Part shown: positions 35,723 to 43,903 of the stretch, piece after piece | Position numbering within the stretch: the stretch's first letter is position 1 | Layout of the letters: the number at the start of each line of letters is the position of its first letter | Assembly (NCBI GenBank): GCA_023623185.1 | Contig: JAMNXV010000114.1 | Coordinates: forward strand, 1 to 64,000 | Direction: 5' to 3' | From: Bacillota bacterium | GTDB lineage: Bacteria > Bacillota > Sulfobacillia > Symbiobacteriales > Symbiobacteriaceae | DNA length: 64,000 bases | The notes under the pieces: model-generated | Database searches by the model: none | Told to the model about the DNA's origin: nothing | The model's input: the letters and a program-made list of their open reading frames with translations, nothing else | Made by a program: the position numbers and the translations under genes

Positions 35723-35926
35723 TTGCACCGCACTCCGACCAGGTACTGGATTGCGCCCGAGTCCATCCCCCTCCTCACCCCGCGCGCGACCGCCGGGCCG
35801 CGCGACTGGTTGGGCGGGCTGCGCAGCGGCCTGCCCGGAATCAGAGAGTGTGCGTACGGAATCGCCTTTGTTTCGGAATCAGGAGCCTGTGCGGAGCCGG
35901 GCCTGTGGCCAGGCTGTCCGACGTGA
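35723..35926 (+). CDS. Possible small ORF with strong ribosome site (67 aa)
   Basis: TTG start 9 bases after AAGGAGGTGAGG. The product begins with HRTPTRYWIAPESIPLL and matches no family I recognise. The second half overlaps the inverted repeat and looks compositionally like noncoding DNA. Kept only because of the unusually good ribosome site; it may be a relic 5' end. Confidence 0.25.
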   Translation: MHRTPTRYWIAPESIPLLTPRATAGPRDWLGGLRSGLPGIRECAYGIAFVSESGACAEPGLWPGCPT

Positions 35927-35954
35927 GCGAACTGATTGCGAAGCGAAGGCGATT
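35860..35954. repeat. Inverted repeat with 23-bp arms
   Basis: Left arm AATCGCCTTTGTTTCGGAATCAG (35860-35882) and right arm 35932-35954, whose reverse complement is AATCGCCTTCGCTTCGCAATCAG: 20 of 23 identical. The 49-base interior is itself GC-rich and foldable. Intergenic structural element of unknown role. Confidence 0.65.
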
Positions 35955-36088
35955 TTTGTCCCCCGTCCCGGTGACGCCCTCCCTGCGCGGCACACCGCCG
36001 TCCGGCGCCCGGCGGAAACGTGCCGGCAGGGATGATGCCCAGTGGGGAGTGCAGGCGCCAATACTGAAGCGCCAGGGAGGAATGCCCA

Positions 36089-36652
36089 ATGAGTCTGAGA
36101 CTGTATGAAGGCATGTCGCTCCGCGAGATCTCCGAGTACCTGTTCGTCGAGGATGAGCCCACACCCGCAGACCTGATCCTGGTCTTCGGCGGCAAGCGGC
36201 TCGAGCGGGCCGAACGCGCGGCAGAGCTCTACAAGGCCGGGCTGGCCCCCCGGGTCTTCATCACCGGCGGCGACAAGCGCGGCATCGGCGTCTGCGAATC
36301 GGAACGGCTGCGGGACCACATGGTCGCGCTGGGCGTGCCGGCCGAAGCCATCGACGTGGAGTGCGAATCCCTCAACACCATCGAGCAGGTGCAGTACTCG
36401 GTTAAGCGTATAGATGAAGCGATCGGCTGGAAGAACATCAAGAACGTCCTCCTGGTCAGCGCGCCGCACCACATGCGCCGGGTGAAGCGAACCATCGCCA
36501 ACTATATCCCCCGCGAGACCGTGATCACCTGCTGCCCCGACCGGCGCACGGACATCACCCGGGACAACTGGTGGCACACGGATGAGGGCCAGCGGCTGAT
36601 CTACCGGGAGCTCGAAAAGGTCCGCACCTACGCCCTGCACGGAAACCTGTAA
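36089..36652 (+). CDS. DUF218 / YdcF-like protein (187 aa)
   Basis: ElyC/SanA/YdcF superfamily, Rossmann-like. Visible blocks are ADLILVFGGKRLERAERAAELYKAG, VFITGGDKRGIGVCESERLRDHMVALG, LNTIEQVQYSVKRID and VLLVSAPHHMRRVKRT. No signal peptide or membrane span, so it is cytoplasmic, unlike SanA/ElyC. Family members affect envelope biology, but the biochemical activity is not established. The ATG at 36089 follows GGGAGGAATGCCCA. Single gene with its own terminator. Confidence 0.87.
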   Translation: MSLRLYEGMSLREISEYLFVEDEPTPADLILVFGGKRLERAERAAELYKAGLAPRVFITGGDKRGIGVCESERLRDHMVALGVPAEAIDVECESLNTIEQVQYSVKRIDEAIGWKNIKNVLLVSAPHHMRRVKRTIANYIPRETVITCCPDRRTDITRDNWWHTDEGQRLIYRELEKVRTYALHGNL

Positions 36653-36659
36653 ACGGCAA

Positions 36660-36690
36660 AGCCCCCTGGCAGACCGGCTGCCAGGGGGCT
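36660..36690 (+). terminator. Terminator after DUF218 gene
   Basis: Perfect 12-bp stem AGCCCCCTGGCA / TGCCAGGGGGCT, then ATTGTT; 8 bases past the stop. Confidence 0.8.
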
Positions 36691-36727
36691 ATTGTTCAGG
36701 GAGACGGGCGGGCGATCCGCCCCGTAC

Positions 36728-36997
36728 TCAGTGCCAGGTGCGCTGCGGGAACCGGCGCAGCTCACCGGAGGCGGGAGCCCGCGTCCGGGCAAGGCCCGGG
36801 TACCGCTCCCGGATCGCGTGCAACACCTCCCAGTGCCAGAAAGAACGCCACCGCCGGCGGAGTCGGCTCAGCAGAACGGCAAGCCAGCCGCTGCGCCGCC
36901 GCCCGCGGCTGTAGAGCCACGGACCCTCGCGGCGCAGCCGCCCCGCACCGGTCCCCGGGCGTCGCTCCCGGCCCCTGCCCCAGCCGCGCGTTCGCAC
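36728..36997 (-). CDS. Hypothetical basic protein (89 aa), doubtful
   Basis: Downstream of the nitroreductase on the same strand (77-base gap). GTG start behind GGAGTGAGGGCGAC. The product is extremely Arg/Trp-rich, with an aromatic-basic centre (RRRWRSFWHWEVLHAIRERY) and no known family. Arg-rich composition is what random ORFs give in this GC range, so confidence is low. Confidence 0.3.
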   Translation of the reverse strand: MRTRGWGRGRERRPGTGAGRLRREGPWLYSRGRRRSGWLAVLLSRLRRRWRSFWHWEVLHAIRERYPGLARTRAPASGELRRFPQRTWH

Positions 36998-37073
36998 GTC
37001 GCCCTCACTCCCCCCGTGCTGCCTGCGCTAACAGTGTTCCCGCACAGGCTCCGCACGATACAGGGGAGACGGG

Positions 37074-37733
37074 TCAGGGCCACCGGATCACCTCCATGAC
37101 CTCATCCAGCGGCCGCCGGGGCGCGCCTACCCGCTCCTCGGCGGGGAAGCCCACGGGGACCAGCGCCACGAACTCCCAGCCCTCGGGAATGTTCAGCAGC
37201 TCCTCAATCTCCCGTTTCGCCTGTAGGGGACCGGCCATCCAGCAGGCACCCAGCCCCTGCTGGTGCAGGGCCAGAAGGAGCAGCATGATCGCCCCGCCGA
37301 TGGTCTGGATGCGGGACGACCCAAACCTGCGCCACTCCGCCATCTCCGCGGCCGCCGGGTCCTCCGTGCCCCTGGCGGCCAGCAGCTTGTCGGCCACCGA
37401 CTGGTAGCCGCCGACCTGCACGGCGATGCAGGCCGGCGCGTGCCGGAAGAAGGCGCTGTTCCTGATCCAGCGGTCGGCCTGCTCCCGGTAGCGCTCCGCC
37501 TCGGGCCACGACGCCATGAGCCGGCTGCGCGCCTCCACGGCATCGGCCATCTTCTGAATCAGCTCCCGGTTCTTCACCACGGTAAACCGCCACGACTGAT
37601 GGTTGCCCCCGCTCGGGGCCCAGGTGGCCAGTTCAATGGCCCTCTGCAGCATCTCATCGGGCACGTCGTCGGGCTTGTAGCGGCGGATCGACCGGCGGGT
37701 GCGGACAAGATCGAACAGCTCCTGGTACTCCAT
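37074..37733 (-). CDS. Nitroreductase family FMN oxidoreductase (219 aa)
   Basis: FMN-dependent NAD(P)H oxidoreductase fold. N-terminal FMN-binding RTRRSIRRYKPDDVP, then LATWAPSGGNHQSWRFTVVKN, and the C-terminal GLGACWMAGPLQAKREIEELLNIPEGWE block. Length is typical. The ATG at 37733 (MEYQELFDLVRTRRS) is preferred to the longer track start. Substrate not deducible (nitro, quinone or flavin reductase are all possible). Confidence 0.92.
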   Translation of the reverse strand: MEYQELFDLVRTRRSIRRYKPDDVPDEMLQRAIELATWAPSGGNHQSWRFTVVKNRELIQKMADAVEARSRLMASWPEAERYREQADRWIRNSAFFRHAPACIAVQVGGYQSVADKLLAARGTEDPAAAEMAEWRRFGSSRIQTIGGAIMLLLLALHQQGLGACWMAGPLQAKREIEELLNIPEGWEFVALVPVGFPAEERVGAPRRPLDEVMEVIRWP

Positions 37734-37791
37734 CTTCCACGACTCCCTTCCATAAATACACGCCGTGCATGCCACGGCGTGCCCGTTCGGT

Positions 37792-38274
37792 TCAGGATGC
37801 GCCGTCCAGGACGCGCTCGATGTCGGCGGCGGCCAGGCGGCGGCGGTGCCCCACCAGCTTGCCCGTGCGGTCGAACAGGAACCAGTCGCCCATCTGCGCC
37901 TTCAGCTCTTCCATCATGCCCGCGGCGTCGGGGTGGCCGACATCCACGTAGATGAACTCGCAGCGCCCCCGGTACTGGCGTTCCACGGGGGCCACCAGCG
38001 GGCGGCTCAGCAGACAGCTCAGGGAGAAGTCGCTGTAGAAGTGCAGCACCGTCGGCCGGGTGCCGCTGCGCGACCGTTTCAGCTTCTTGCGGGGGTCGGC
38101 GGGGGTAAGCGCTCCCCGGCGTACCACAACCCAGTAGGTGGCAAAGGCCGCGGTCAACACCAGGATGATGATGTACCCCGCGAGCGGCCACCGCATCCGC
38201 CAGCCCAGCAGACCGAAGAACACCAGCAAGAGCAGGCTCAGCAGCAGGTACGAGAACCGACGGATGAAGAACAT
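37792..38274 (-). CDS. Membrane-anchored thioredoxin-fold protein without CxxC (160 aa)
   Basis: Two N-terminal membrane segments (about 5-25 and 32-50) are followed by a thioredoxin-like domain: PTVLHFYSDFSLSCLLSRPLVAPVERQY, CEFIYVDVGHPDAA, WFLFDRTGKLVGHRR. The position of the usual CxxC has DFSLSCLLSRP with only one cysteine, so a classical dithiol redox role is unlikely. Upstream of the nitroreductase on the same strand, 59 bases apart, possibly co-transcribed. Function unknown. Confidence 0.8.
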   Translation of the reverse strand: MFFIRRFSYLLLSLLLLVFFGLLGWRMRWPLAGYIIILVLTAAFATYWVVVRRGALTPADPRKKLKRSRSGTRPTVLHFYSDFSLSCLLSRPLVAPVERQYRGRCEFIYVDVGHPDAAGMMEELKAQMGDWFLFDRTGKLVGHRRRLAAADIERVLDGAS

Positions 38275-38449
38275 CGGGCAGGTCTACCTCCTCCGGCCAT
38301 ATTGCTTCTCAATTCAGCATCGCCGGGCATAAACCCTGCCGGGCCCCCGGCGGCCCGGAGGCGCCCGCCCGTCCGCTGTCGAATTGGGCAGAATACCCGA
38401 CAGGCGCCGGGGGCCCCTCCCCGGCTGACCTTTCTGCGGAGGTGTCATC

Positions 38450-40321
38450 GTGAACGCCCATACCTTGCTGCCCCTGCCGCGGGAGGTCTCGTGGCAGGGC
38501 CGAACGGTTCAGCTGCCGGAGCGACTCTGGGTGGTGGCGCTGCGCCGCCACGACCTGCTGCTGCCCGCGCTCCGCCGGTTTCAGTCCGCCGCGCTGCGGG
38601 CCGGCATCGAGGTCTGGCTGACGGCCAGCGGCGCGGGGCTGGCCGGTATGCCCCACGTGGTCGTCGACCCGCAGAGCGACGCGGTCGACCGGGCCCAGGG
38701 GTACGAGCTGGCGGTGGACCCGGAGCGCATCACCATCGCCGCCGCCGACCCGGCCGGGGCCGCCTACGGGCTCACCACGCTCGCGCAGCTCCTGGCCGGC
38801 GGCCGGGAGGTGCGCTGCGGCCTCATCCGCGACTGGCCCGATTTTCCCCGCCGCGGCGTGATGCTGGACATCAGCCGCGGCAAGGTGCCCACCATGGCCA
38901 CCCTCTGCCGCTTCGTCGACTTGCTGGCAGACCTGAAGATCAACGAGTTTCAGCTTTATACCGAGCACACCTTTGCCTACCGGGAGCACCCGGAGGTCTG
39001 GCAGGCCTACTCGCCGATGACGGGCGAGGAGATCATGGCCCTGGACCAGTACTGCCGCGAGCGGTTCATCGACCTGGTGCCCAATCAGAACTCCTTCGGC
39101 CACATGACCCAGTGGCTCATCCATCCCCGCTACCGGCACATGGCCGAGGCCCCTGAAGGCTTCGACCTGCCCTGGGGCGGCCGCCGCAATGAGCCCTACT
39201 CCCTCTCGCCGGAAGAGCCGTCGGTCATCCCCTTCCTGGCCGGGCTGTACGATGAGCTCCTGCCGCACTTCACCAGCCAGTATTTTAACGTAGGCTGCGA
39301 CGAGACCTTTGACCTGGGGCAGGGCCGGTCGCGGCAGGCGGTGGCCGAGCGGGGCGAACACGCCGTCTACCTGGAACAGCTCCTGAAGATCCACCGGCTG
39401 GTCACCGAGCGGGGCCGCACCATGCAGTTCTGGGGCGACATCATCATCAAGCACCCGGAGGCCGTGGCGCAGCTGCCGAAAGACGTGATCGCGCTGGAGT
39501 GGGGCTACGAGGCCGACCACCCCTTCGCAGAGCGCTGCGCCGAGTACGCCCGGGCGGGCATCTCCTTCTACGTCTGCCCCGGCACCTCCACCTGGATGTC
39601 GCTGGTCGGCCGCACCGACAACGCCCTGGGCAACATGCGCAGCGCGGCCGAACACGGCCTCCGGCACGGCGCGGTGGGCTTCCTGAACACCGTCTGGGGC
39701 GACTACGGTCACCAGGACTACGAACCGGTCGCCTACCTGCCCCTCGCCTACGGGGCGGCCGTGAGCTGGGCCGTGGAGGCCAACCGGGTGGCCGACGTGC
39801 GTCCCTTCCTCAGCCGCATGGTGTTTCAGGATCGTGCAGAAGCGATCGCCGGCGTGCTTTACGATCTGGGCAACACCTACCTGGCGGCCGGGCCCCGGCT
39901 GCACAACGCCAGCGTGCTGGGCCGCCTCTTCCACAGCGCGGCCACCTGGCGGGAGTGGCAGGTCCTGCCCGAGTGCGATTTCGACGCGCAGGAAGAGGCC
40001 GTGCGGCGCGCCGCCGCCGGCCTCGACCGGGTGGATCTGCGCTGCGCACAGGGCCCCCTGATCCTGCGCGAGCTCCGCAACGCAGTGAGACTGCTGCTTC
40101 TGCTCTGCGAGTTGGGGCGCACGCTGCAGGGCGTGCGGAAGGGCAGCCCGCCGGCACCGGGGGCTGCGGACAGGCTCATCCAGGAGCTGGAGGCCGTGGC
40201 GTGCGCGCACCGGGAGCTGTGGCTCCAGCGCAACCGCCCCGGCGGGCTGGAAGAGATGAGCATGAAGCCCTTCCGGGCCTGGCAGGCGGAGCTGCGCCGG
40301 CTTCAGTCGTACAGATGGTAG
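38450..40321 (+). CDS. Glycoside hydrolase family 20, beta-N-acetylhexosaminidase (623 aa)
   Basis: Exo-acting hexosaminidase, using the substrate N-acetyl group as nucleophile. GH20b-like N-terminal domain (~1-120), then a TIM barrel from RDWPDFPRRGVMLDISRGKVP. The catalytic Asp-Glu pair is at residues 284-285 in NVGCDETFDLGQG. WGDIIIKHPE and ALEWGYEADHPF follow. No signal peptide, so it acts on imported oligosaccharides. GTG 38450 behind GGAGG. Its 3' end overlaps the convergent DUF1343 gene by 19 bases. Likely releases GlcNAc from chitin- or murein-derived fragments. Confidence 0.93.
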   Translation: MNAHTLLPLPREVSWQGRTVQLPERLWVVALRRHDLLLPALRRFQSAALRAGIEVWLTASGAGLAGMPHVVVDPQSDAVDRAQGYELAVDPERITIAAADPAGAAYGLTTLAQLLAGGREVRCGLIRDWPDFPRRGVMLDISRGKVPTMATLCRFVDLLADLKINEFQLYTEHTFAYREHPEVWQAYSPMTGEEIMALDQYCRERFIDLVPNQNSFGHMTQWLIHPRYRHMAEAPEGFDLPWGGRRNEPYSLSPEEPSVIPFLAGLYDELLPHFTSQYFNVGCDETFDLGQGRSRQAVAERGEHAVYLEQLLKIHRLVTERGRTMQFWGDIIIKHPEAVAQLPKDVIALEWGYEADHPFAERCAEYARAGISFYVCPGTSTWMSLVGRTDNALGNMRSAAEHGLRHGAVGFLNTVWGDYGHQDYEPVAYLPLAYGAAVSWAVEANRVADVRPFLSRMVFQDRAEAIAGVLYDLGNTYLAAGPRLHNASVLGRLFHSAATWREWQVLPECDFDAQEEAVRRAAAGLDRVDLRCAQGPLILRELRNAVRLLLLLCELGRTLQGVRKGSPPAPGAADRLIQELEAVACAHRELWLQRNRPGGLEEMSMKPFRAWQAELRRLQSYRW

Positions 40322-41466
40322 GCCGCCGCCTCTGCGGCAAAGGCCCGGGCCTCCTCCTCCCATCCGGCGAGCACCTCCGCGAGCGGAAGCTCCCCCTCGG
40401 CGGCGCGGTAGAGCCGGTCGGAGCCGCTCAGCCGGTCCAGTGAGCGGATCCGGCCCCAGTGGATCCACTCGAAGCGCCCGGGGTGAAGCCGCCGCACCGC
40501 CGCGATCACGTGGGCGCCCAGGGCCACGGGCCGCACCGCCTGCCGGTCGACGACGTGCACCTGCACCCCCCGGCAGAACTGGCCCTGGTGCTTGGACGAA
40601 CACGGGGTGAAGTAGGTCGGCCGGAAGAGGACGCCCGGCAGCCCGAGGCCGGACAGCTCCGCCACCGTGCGCGTTTCGTCGAGCCAGGGCGCGCCGAATA
40701 CCTGGAAGGGCAGGGCGGTGCCCCGCCCCTCGGAGAGGTTCGTCCCCTCCAGGAAGCAGAGCCCCGGGTAGAGGGTGAGCATGTCGAGGCCGTTGGCGGC
40801 CGGGCTGGGCGGAACGAAAGGCAGGCCCGTCTCGTCCCACCACATGGAACGCCGCCACCCCTCCATCGGCACGACGACCAGGTCGCAGCCCAGCTGGAAC
40901 CGGTCGTTCAGCCAGCGGGCGATCTCGCCGTGGGTCAGCCCGTGGCGGGTCGCCACCGGATAGAGGCCGACGAAAGACTCCAGGCCCGGCTGGACGACGC
41001 CCCCCTCCACCTGCACGCCGCCGATGGGGTTGGGGCGGTCCAGCACGATCAGCCGCTTGCCCTGCTCGGCGGCGGCCTCCATGCAACGGGCCATCGTCCA
41101 CGTGTAGGTGTAGAAGCGGACCCCGGCATCCTGCAGGTCGAACAGCAGCACGTCCACGTCCGCCAGCATCTCAGGGGTCGGCTTCCGGGTCTCGCCGTAC
41201 AGACTATGGACGGTGAGGCCCGTGGCCGGGTCCACCGTGCTGCCCACCTTCTCGCCCGCCGCCACGTCTCCCCGGATGCCGTGCTCCGGCGAGAAGAGCG
41301 CCGTCACCCGCACCTCCGGGTCAGCCGCCAGCAGGTCGATGATCGACTCGAGCCGGCTGTTGACCCCGGTATGGTTGGTGACAATACCGACCCGGACCCC
41401 CTGCAGCAGCGCCCGGCGGGACTCCAGCAGCACCTCGTTGCCCAGCCTGACCTTCGCCAACTTCAT
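40303..41466 (-). CDS. namZ: DUF1343 / NamZ-like exo-beta-N-acetylmuramidase (387 aa)
   Basis: NamZ family (exo-release of MurNAc from murein ends in Bacillus subtilis). Family blocks: GIVTNHTGVNSRLESIIDLLA, TALFSPEHGIRGD, VDVLLFDLQDAGVRFYTYTWTM, VLDRPNPIGG, ARWLNDRF, FLEGTNLSEGRGTALPF. No signal peptide, in contrast to the secreted Bacillus enzyme, so imported fragments would be the substrate. ATG 41466 lies 6 bases after AAAGG. Divergent from a serine hydrolase, convergent with the GH20 gene. Symbol assigned by family resemblance. Confidence 0.88.
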   Translation of the reverse strand: MKLAKVRLGNEVLLESRRALLQGVRVGIVTNHTGVNSRLESIIDLLAADPEVRVTALFSPEHGIRGDVAAGEKVGSTVDPATGLTVHSLYGETRKPTPEMLADVDVLLFDLQDAGVRFYTYTWTMARCMEAAAEQGKRLIVLDRPNPIGGVQVEGGVVQPGLESFVGLYPVATRHGLTHGEIARWLNDRFQLGCDLVVVPMEGWRRSMWWDETGLPFVPPSPAANGLDMLTLYPGLCFLEGTNLSEGRGTALPFQVFGAPWLDETRTVAELSGLGLPGVLFRPTYFTPCSSKHQGQFCRGVQVHVVDRQAVRPVALGAHVIAAVRRLHPGRFEWIHWGRIRSLDRLSGSDRLYRAAEGELPLAEVLAGWEEEARAFAAEAAAYHLYD

Positions 41467-41505
41467 CACTCACCTTTGTGTATCGTTGAGGAGTCTGATG
41501 CACGT

Positions 41506-42657
41506 ATGATCGCAGTACCCATGACCGACGGCCTGTACGAGACCCGCTGGCCCCGTGGGCTCCACCCGGCCGGCCCTGCCGCTGCCGGGTTCGACGGCGA
41601 CCGGCTGGAAGCGGCCATCCGCCTCCTGGAGGCTGAGATCGCGGCAGAGCGGCTGCCGGGGGCGGTGGTGGTCATCGCCCGGAACGGGGCGGTGGCGGCC
41701 CACCGGGCCCTGGGATGGGCGGCAATCTACCCCCGGCGCCGGCCGATGACGCCCGGGACCCTCTTCGACCTGGCCTCGCTCACCAAGGTGATGGCCACCC
41801 TGCCGGCCGTACTGCGCCTGGTGGAGATGGGGGAGATCCGGCTGGATGACCCGCTCCACCTATTCTTCCCCGAGTACCGGGGGGAGGGGCGGGAGGAGAT
41901 CCGCATCCGCCACCTGCTCACGCACACCGCCGGACTGCCGCCCGGCAGCCCGGTCCTGCGGGAGCCCGCGGCGGACCGGGCCGAGCGCATCGCCCGCATC
42001 GCCACGATCCCGCCGGAGGCGGCCCCCGGCAGCCGGATCATCTACAGCGACCTGGGGTTCATCCTGCTGGGCGAGCTGGTCGCCAGAGTGAGCGGCCAGC
42101 CGCTGGAACAGTTCGTGCGGGAGCAGGTCCACGGGCCCCTGGGCCTCGCCGAGACGGGCTACCTGCCTAAGGGCGAGCGCGCACAGAGCGCAGCGGCCAC
42201 GGAGTACCGGGAGCACCTGGGCCGCTACCGGTGCGGCGACGTGCACGACCAGACCGCCGCCGCCCTGGGCGGCATCGCCGGCCACGCCGGCCTGTTCGGC
42301 ACCGCCCCCGAAGTGGCGGCGTACGGCCAGATGTGGCTGGACGGCGGCAGCGGCGTCCTCTCCCCGGCCGCGGTCGCCGCCGCAACCCGCGACCAGACCC
42401 CGCACATCCAGGGGCCGGAGCACCGGGGGCTGGGCTGGATCGTCGCCCATGACGGCGCCGCCTTCCTCAGCTGCGGCGACCTCTTCAGCATCGGCTCCTT
42501 CGGCCACACGGGCTTCACCGGCACCAGCCTCTGGGTGGACCCCCACCGCGGCCTGGTGGTGGCCCTGCTCACCAACCGGGTGCACTTCGGCCGCACCGAC
42601 CACATCATCCGACTGCGGCCCCGGTTTCACAACGCCGTGGCGGCGGCGTTGAGGTAG
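41506..42657 (+). CDS. Beta-lactamase-fold serine hydrolase, paralogue 1 (383 aa)
   Basis: Class C beta-lactamase/DD-peptidase/esterase family. Nucleophile motif SLTK (~91), second motif YSD (~180, in place of YxN), third motif HTG (~334, in place of KTG). Also HLLTHTAGLP and IAGHAGLFGTAPEVAAYGQMW. No signal peptide, so cytoplasmic; more likely an esterase or amidase on imported muropeptide-like substrates than an antibiotic-resistance enzyme. The ATG at 41506 is best supported (GAGGAG upstream). Clearly paralogous to the gene at 44776-45933. Confidence 0.88.
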   Translation: MIAVPMTDGLYETRWPRGLHPAGPAAAGFDGDRLEAAIRLLEAEIAAERLPGAVVVIARNGAVAAHRALGWAAIYPRRRPMTPGTLFDLASLTKVMATLPAVLRLVEMGEIRLDDPLHLFFPEYRGEGREEIRIRHLLTHTAGLPPGSPVLREPAADRAERIARIATIPPEAAPGSRIIYSDLGFILLGELVARVSGQPLEQFVREQVHGPLGLAETGYLPKGERAQSAAATEYREHLGRYRCGDVHDQTAAALGGIAGHAGLFGTAPEVAAYGQMWLDGGSGVLSPAAVAAATRDQTPHIQGPEHRGLGWIVAHDGAAFLSCGDLFSIGSFGHTGFTGTSLWVDPHRGLVVALLTNRVHFGRTDHIIRLRPRFHNAVAAALR

Positions 42658-42720
42658 CGCCTCCCCGTGCCCAAAGCGGAACGGCTCGGGTTATCGGAAC
42701 ACGTGAGGTAAATCCCATTC

Positions 42721-42769
42721 GGAAGCCATCGGGACTGAGGGGCAGACTCCTCAGGCCCTCGATGGCTCC
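42721..42769 (+). terminator. Terminator after serine hydrolase 1
   Basis: Imperfect long hairpin GGAAGCCATCGGGACTGAGG / CCTCAGGCCCTCGATGGCTCC, followed by TCTTATTG. The outer bases CATTCGG / CCGAATG extend the dyad. Confidence 0.55.
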
Positions 42770-42861
42770 TCTTATTGCCGAATGGAGCAGGGAGGTGACG
42801 TTACATAGGGGTGTAGAACTAGTCAGACTACCGATTCATGTCCGTGAAGGAGGAAGGATCG

Positions 42862-43098
42862 ATGCATCGCTGGCTCGGGCATGTGGTGGCGATCTGCGGG
42901 GGAGTGGCCGCGGTTTACGCTGCGGGTGTCGTGCAGCGACTTGGTGCTGAGGAATGGTCGCGGACGCTTCGCACTGCGTGGGCCCACGTCTACCTGTCAC
43001 GCGCGCTGTGGGCCGTTGCCGGCTTCTTCCTGCTGGTCCCGTTCATTCTGCCCCTCGGAAACCGCCAGCGTAGCAGCTGGATGCAGTGGGCACCGTAA
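42862..43098 (+). CDS. Small two-span membrane protein (78 aa)
   Basis: ATG behind a strong AAGGAGGAAGGATCG site. Hydrophobic segments HVVAICGGVAAVYAAGVV (~7-24) and ALWAVAGFFLLVPFILPL (~49-66) flank a short polar hairpin. No family recognised. The following broken gene also encodes a small two-span protein; they may form a small membrane-protein pair. Confidence 0.6.
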   Translation: MHRWLGHVVAICGGVAAVYAAGVVQRLGAEEWSRTLRTAWAHVYLSRALWAVAGFFLLVPFILPLGNRQRSSWMQWAP

Positions 43099-43240
43099 CC
43101 CACCTTGGACTGGATCCCCGCAGGCCTGCGCCGTCACGCCGCCATCGTGAGAGGTTGGCAGGGGAGGTTGCTGTACCTGAAGGTATTCGGCTAATTGAAA
43201 ACAGTTTGTTGGGAGCGGCGCAGTATTGGAGGTGTGGCCT

Positions 43241-43460
43241 GTGGAGTCACTGTTGTTATGGATAGCTGGTATCTCCTTCCTCTTGGCGGTCGCATTCAGC
43301 GGGGTGCTTACGAGTGGCGATCGTGTTCGGGCAAACTACCACACAGAGCATCCTGCCGACCGTTCGTTTTCGGTTGACGGTTACGATTGCATGCCTCGCC
43401 GTAGCGGTAATAGCAGCGGCACTTGCGTGGGTGGTATCACTACTGAATCCTCAGGCATGA
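43241..43460 (+). pseudogene. DUF5316-like small membrane protein, frameshifted
   Basis: GTG 43241, 8 bases after GGAGG, encodes VESLLLWIAGISFLLAVAFS and then SGDRVRANYHTEHPADRSF, which resembles DUF5316 proteins. At the T4 run 43367-43370 the frame is lost. Removing one T gives ADRSFRLTVTIACLAVAV and a second membrane span ending ...LLNPQA at 43460. Without correction the ORF continues to 43558 with meaningless sequence. Could be a real lesion, a sequencing error, or less likely programmed slippage. Confidence 0.65.
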
Positions 43461-43903
43461 GGGTTACGATGGACCGGGAGACAACAGAGTGTCGTTTCCA
43501 CGGGCAGATCCCGAAAACGCACCTGTTGCCTCCCTTCTTGTTGTGTTGGCCAGGATAGGCTCTGGACCACGCCCGTCTGTCGAGGAGGACGCCGACCAGA
43601 GCCCTGGACGCCAACCTCGGCTCCTGAGCCCCTCGTCCCACCACCGCTCGCAATAGCCTGGAAGCCACCGCCTTATGTTCGCTTTCGCCGGAACGAATGT
43701 GCACTTTCCGCAAACCCTTGTGCCACAGGCATTTCCGCAGTCACGATCCCCGAAACCCAGGTCACGCTTGGCGCTCACGAAAGTGCACTTTCTTTCCAAC
43801 CGCAGCTCTGACGGGAAAAGGCCCGGGTAGCGAGAGCGCAGGCGCATCCAGGTCGCCCCCGGGCGCCGGGCCCCGCTGCCGCGAGCCTGCGTCGAAAGAA
43901 GGC
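43461..43903. other. Noncoding interval with repeat copies
   Basis: No gene supported. The minus-strand ORF 43464-44072 crosses two copies of a TGCACTTTC-type repeat and encodes repeating KCTFVxAK, a repeat artefact. The interval separates the broken DUF5316 gene from the PIG-L gene. Confidence 0.55.
43695..43797. repeat. Two copies of a dispersed TGCACTTTC element
   Basis: AATGTGCACTTTCCGC at 43695 and a perfect 14-bp palindrome GAAAGTGCACTTTC at 43779-43792. Both share TGCACTTTC with the tandem array at 20.5-21.0 kb, suggesting one dispersed family. Confidence 0.6.

Larger units (their letters stand above)
35609..36088. other. Mostly noncoding interval upstream of DUF218 gene
   Basis: Contains an AAGGAGGTGAGG ribosome-site-like sequence near 35707 with a possible 67-aa ORF, and a 23-bp-arm inverted repeat, each listed separately. 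No other gene is supported. Confidence 0.5.
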
